NCBI GenBank assembly: GCA_024643725.1 | Contig: JAHEMJ010000014.1 | Location: 186,001 to 250,000 of the forward strand | From: Crocinitomicaceae bacterium | GTDB lineage: Bacteria; Bacteroidota; Bacteroidia; Flavobacteriales_D; Crocinitomicaceae | Reading direction: 5' to 3' | Length of the DNA stretch: 64,000 bases | Shown here: positions 63,765 to 64,000 of the stretch, piece by piece | How the letters are laid out: every line of letters begins with the position of its first letter | How positions within the stretch are numbered: the first letter of the stretch is position 1 | The notes under the pieces: generated by a model | What the model saw: only the letters and a program-made list of their open reading frames with translations | Told to the model about the DNA's origin: nothing | The model's database searches: none | Translations under genes and position numbers: made by a program

Positions 63765-64000
63765 AAATCCATTTTTCGCATTTTCCAGACACCAAAAAAG
63801 GCTTCTTTGAAAATACCGGTAGACATTTTTGATTCGCCCACGACACGATCGATAAATGTAATGGGTATTTCTTTTACCTTAAATCCATGTTTTAAAGCTG
63901 CGTACTTCATGCAAATCTGAAAAGCATATCCTTTAAAGGTAATATGATCTAGTTGAATGTTTCTCAACACTTCGGAACGGTAACATTTGAATCCGGCTGT
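63761..64000 (-). CDS. Polyprenol monophosphomannose synthase-like glycosyltransferase (N-terminus off the right edge)
   Basis: Only the C-terminal 79 residues are in the window, reading in from the right edge with TAGFKCYRSE. Segments such as ITFKGYAFQICMKY, GFKVKEIPITFIDR and GESKMS match the C-terminal part of dolichol/polyprenol-phosphate mannosyltransferases (GT2). These enzymes transfer a sugar from a nucleotide donor to a polyprenyl phosphate. The frame runs off the edge, so the start is not visible. It overlaps pyrC by four bases. Confidence 0.88.
   Translation of the reverse strand, partial: TAGFKCYRSEVLRNIQLDHITFKGYAFQICMKYAALKHGFKVKEIPITFIDRVVGESKMSTGIFKEAFFGVWKMRKMDL

Overview
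The window reads as a chromosomal segment of a Bacteroidota bacterium, most likely class Flavobacteriia near Fluviicola/Crocinitomicaceae. The evidence is T9SS/gliding-type C-terminal domains, a Bacteroidota-style sdhCAB with a b558-type SdhC, a eukaryote-like NADP isocitrate dehydrogenase, uppS-bamA-skp-skp, a polyprenol-phosphate glycosyltransferase-pyrC-DUF4296 run, and a TAnnTTTG promoter element before most transcription units. The genus is inference. No IS, prophage, CRISPR array or defence island was seen; almost every gene is core.

Layout. 1-4.2 kb: a partial membrane protein with a gliding-type C-terminus, a membrane protein, a lipid kinase, ispD and an LD-carboxypeptidase. 4.2-8 kb: sdhCAB. 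8-12.6 kb: acpP-fabF-rnc, purN, kynU. 12.6-16.8 kb: hemL, then a tightly packed carotenoid run (SDR enzyme, CruF-like, crtZ, lycopene cyclase). 16.9-17.1 kb: tRNA-Gly and tRNA-Leu. 17-28.9 kb: alkB, an RND/MMPL exporter, a PaaZ-like fusion enzyme, rseP, polA, a lipoprotein and an M20 peptidase. 29-34.4 kb: a large T9SS cargo protein, a lone peptide-type binding protein, tryptophan 2,3-dioxygenase and a 52-residue membrane protein. 34.4-40.6 kb: fumC, icd, a DUF4403 lipoprotein, an OmpA-family protein, rpiB. 41-48.4 kb: a DUF4175-like coiled-coil protein, an RsbW-like ATPase, ybeY, mnmG, a D-2-hydroxyacid dehydrogenase. 48.4-54.8 kb: S4 and MmcQ/YjbR proteins, a desaturase, an MsbA-like ABC protein, a glycosyltransferase, rbfA, a LolC/FtsX-like permease. 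54.9-64 kb: atpDC, uppS-bamA-skp-skp, murI, and on the minus strand a glycosyltransferase, pyrC and a DUF4296 lipoprotein.

The most striking region is 40.6-45.4 kb. The only gap over 300 bases (about 40579-41149) is very AT-rich and holds a cluster of DnaA-box matches on both strands, between divergent genes. About 4.5 kb downstream, two perfect 16-bp palindromes of the ParB-binding parS type sit 33 bp apart at the ybeY-mnmG junction. Hand counts suggest a change in third-position G/C bias across this region. Together these suggest that the chromosomal replication origin and its centromere-like sites lie here; dnaA, parA and parB are not in the window.

A second theme is promoter grammar. More than twenty transcription-unit heads carry TAnnTTTG, and in four of them (lipid kinase, msbA-like, rbfA, murI) it ends exactly four bases before the ATG, which suggests leaderless or nearly leaderless mRNAs. 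All calls come from reading the sequence and recalling families; no database search was run.
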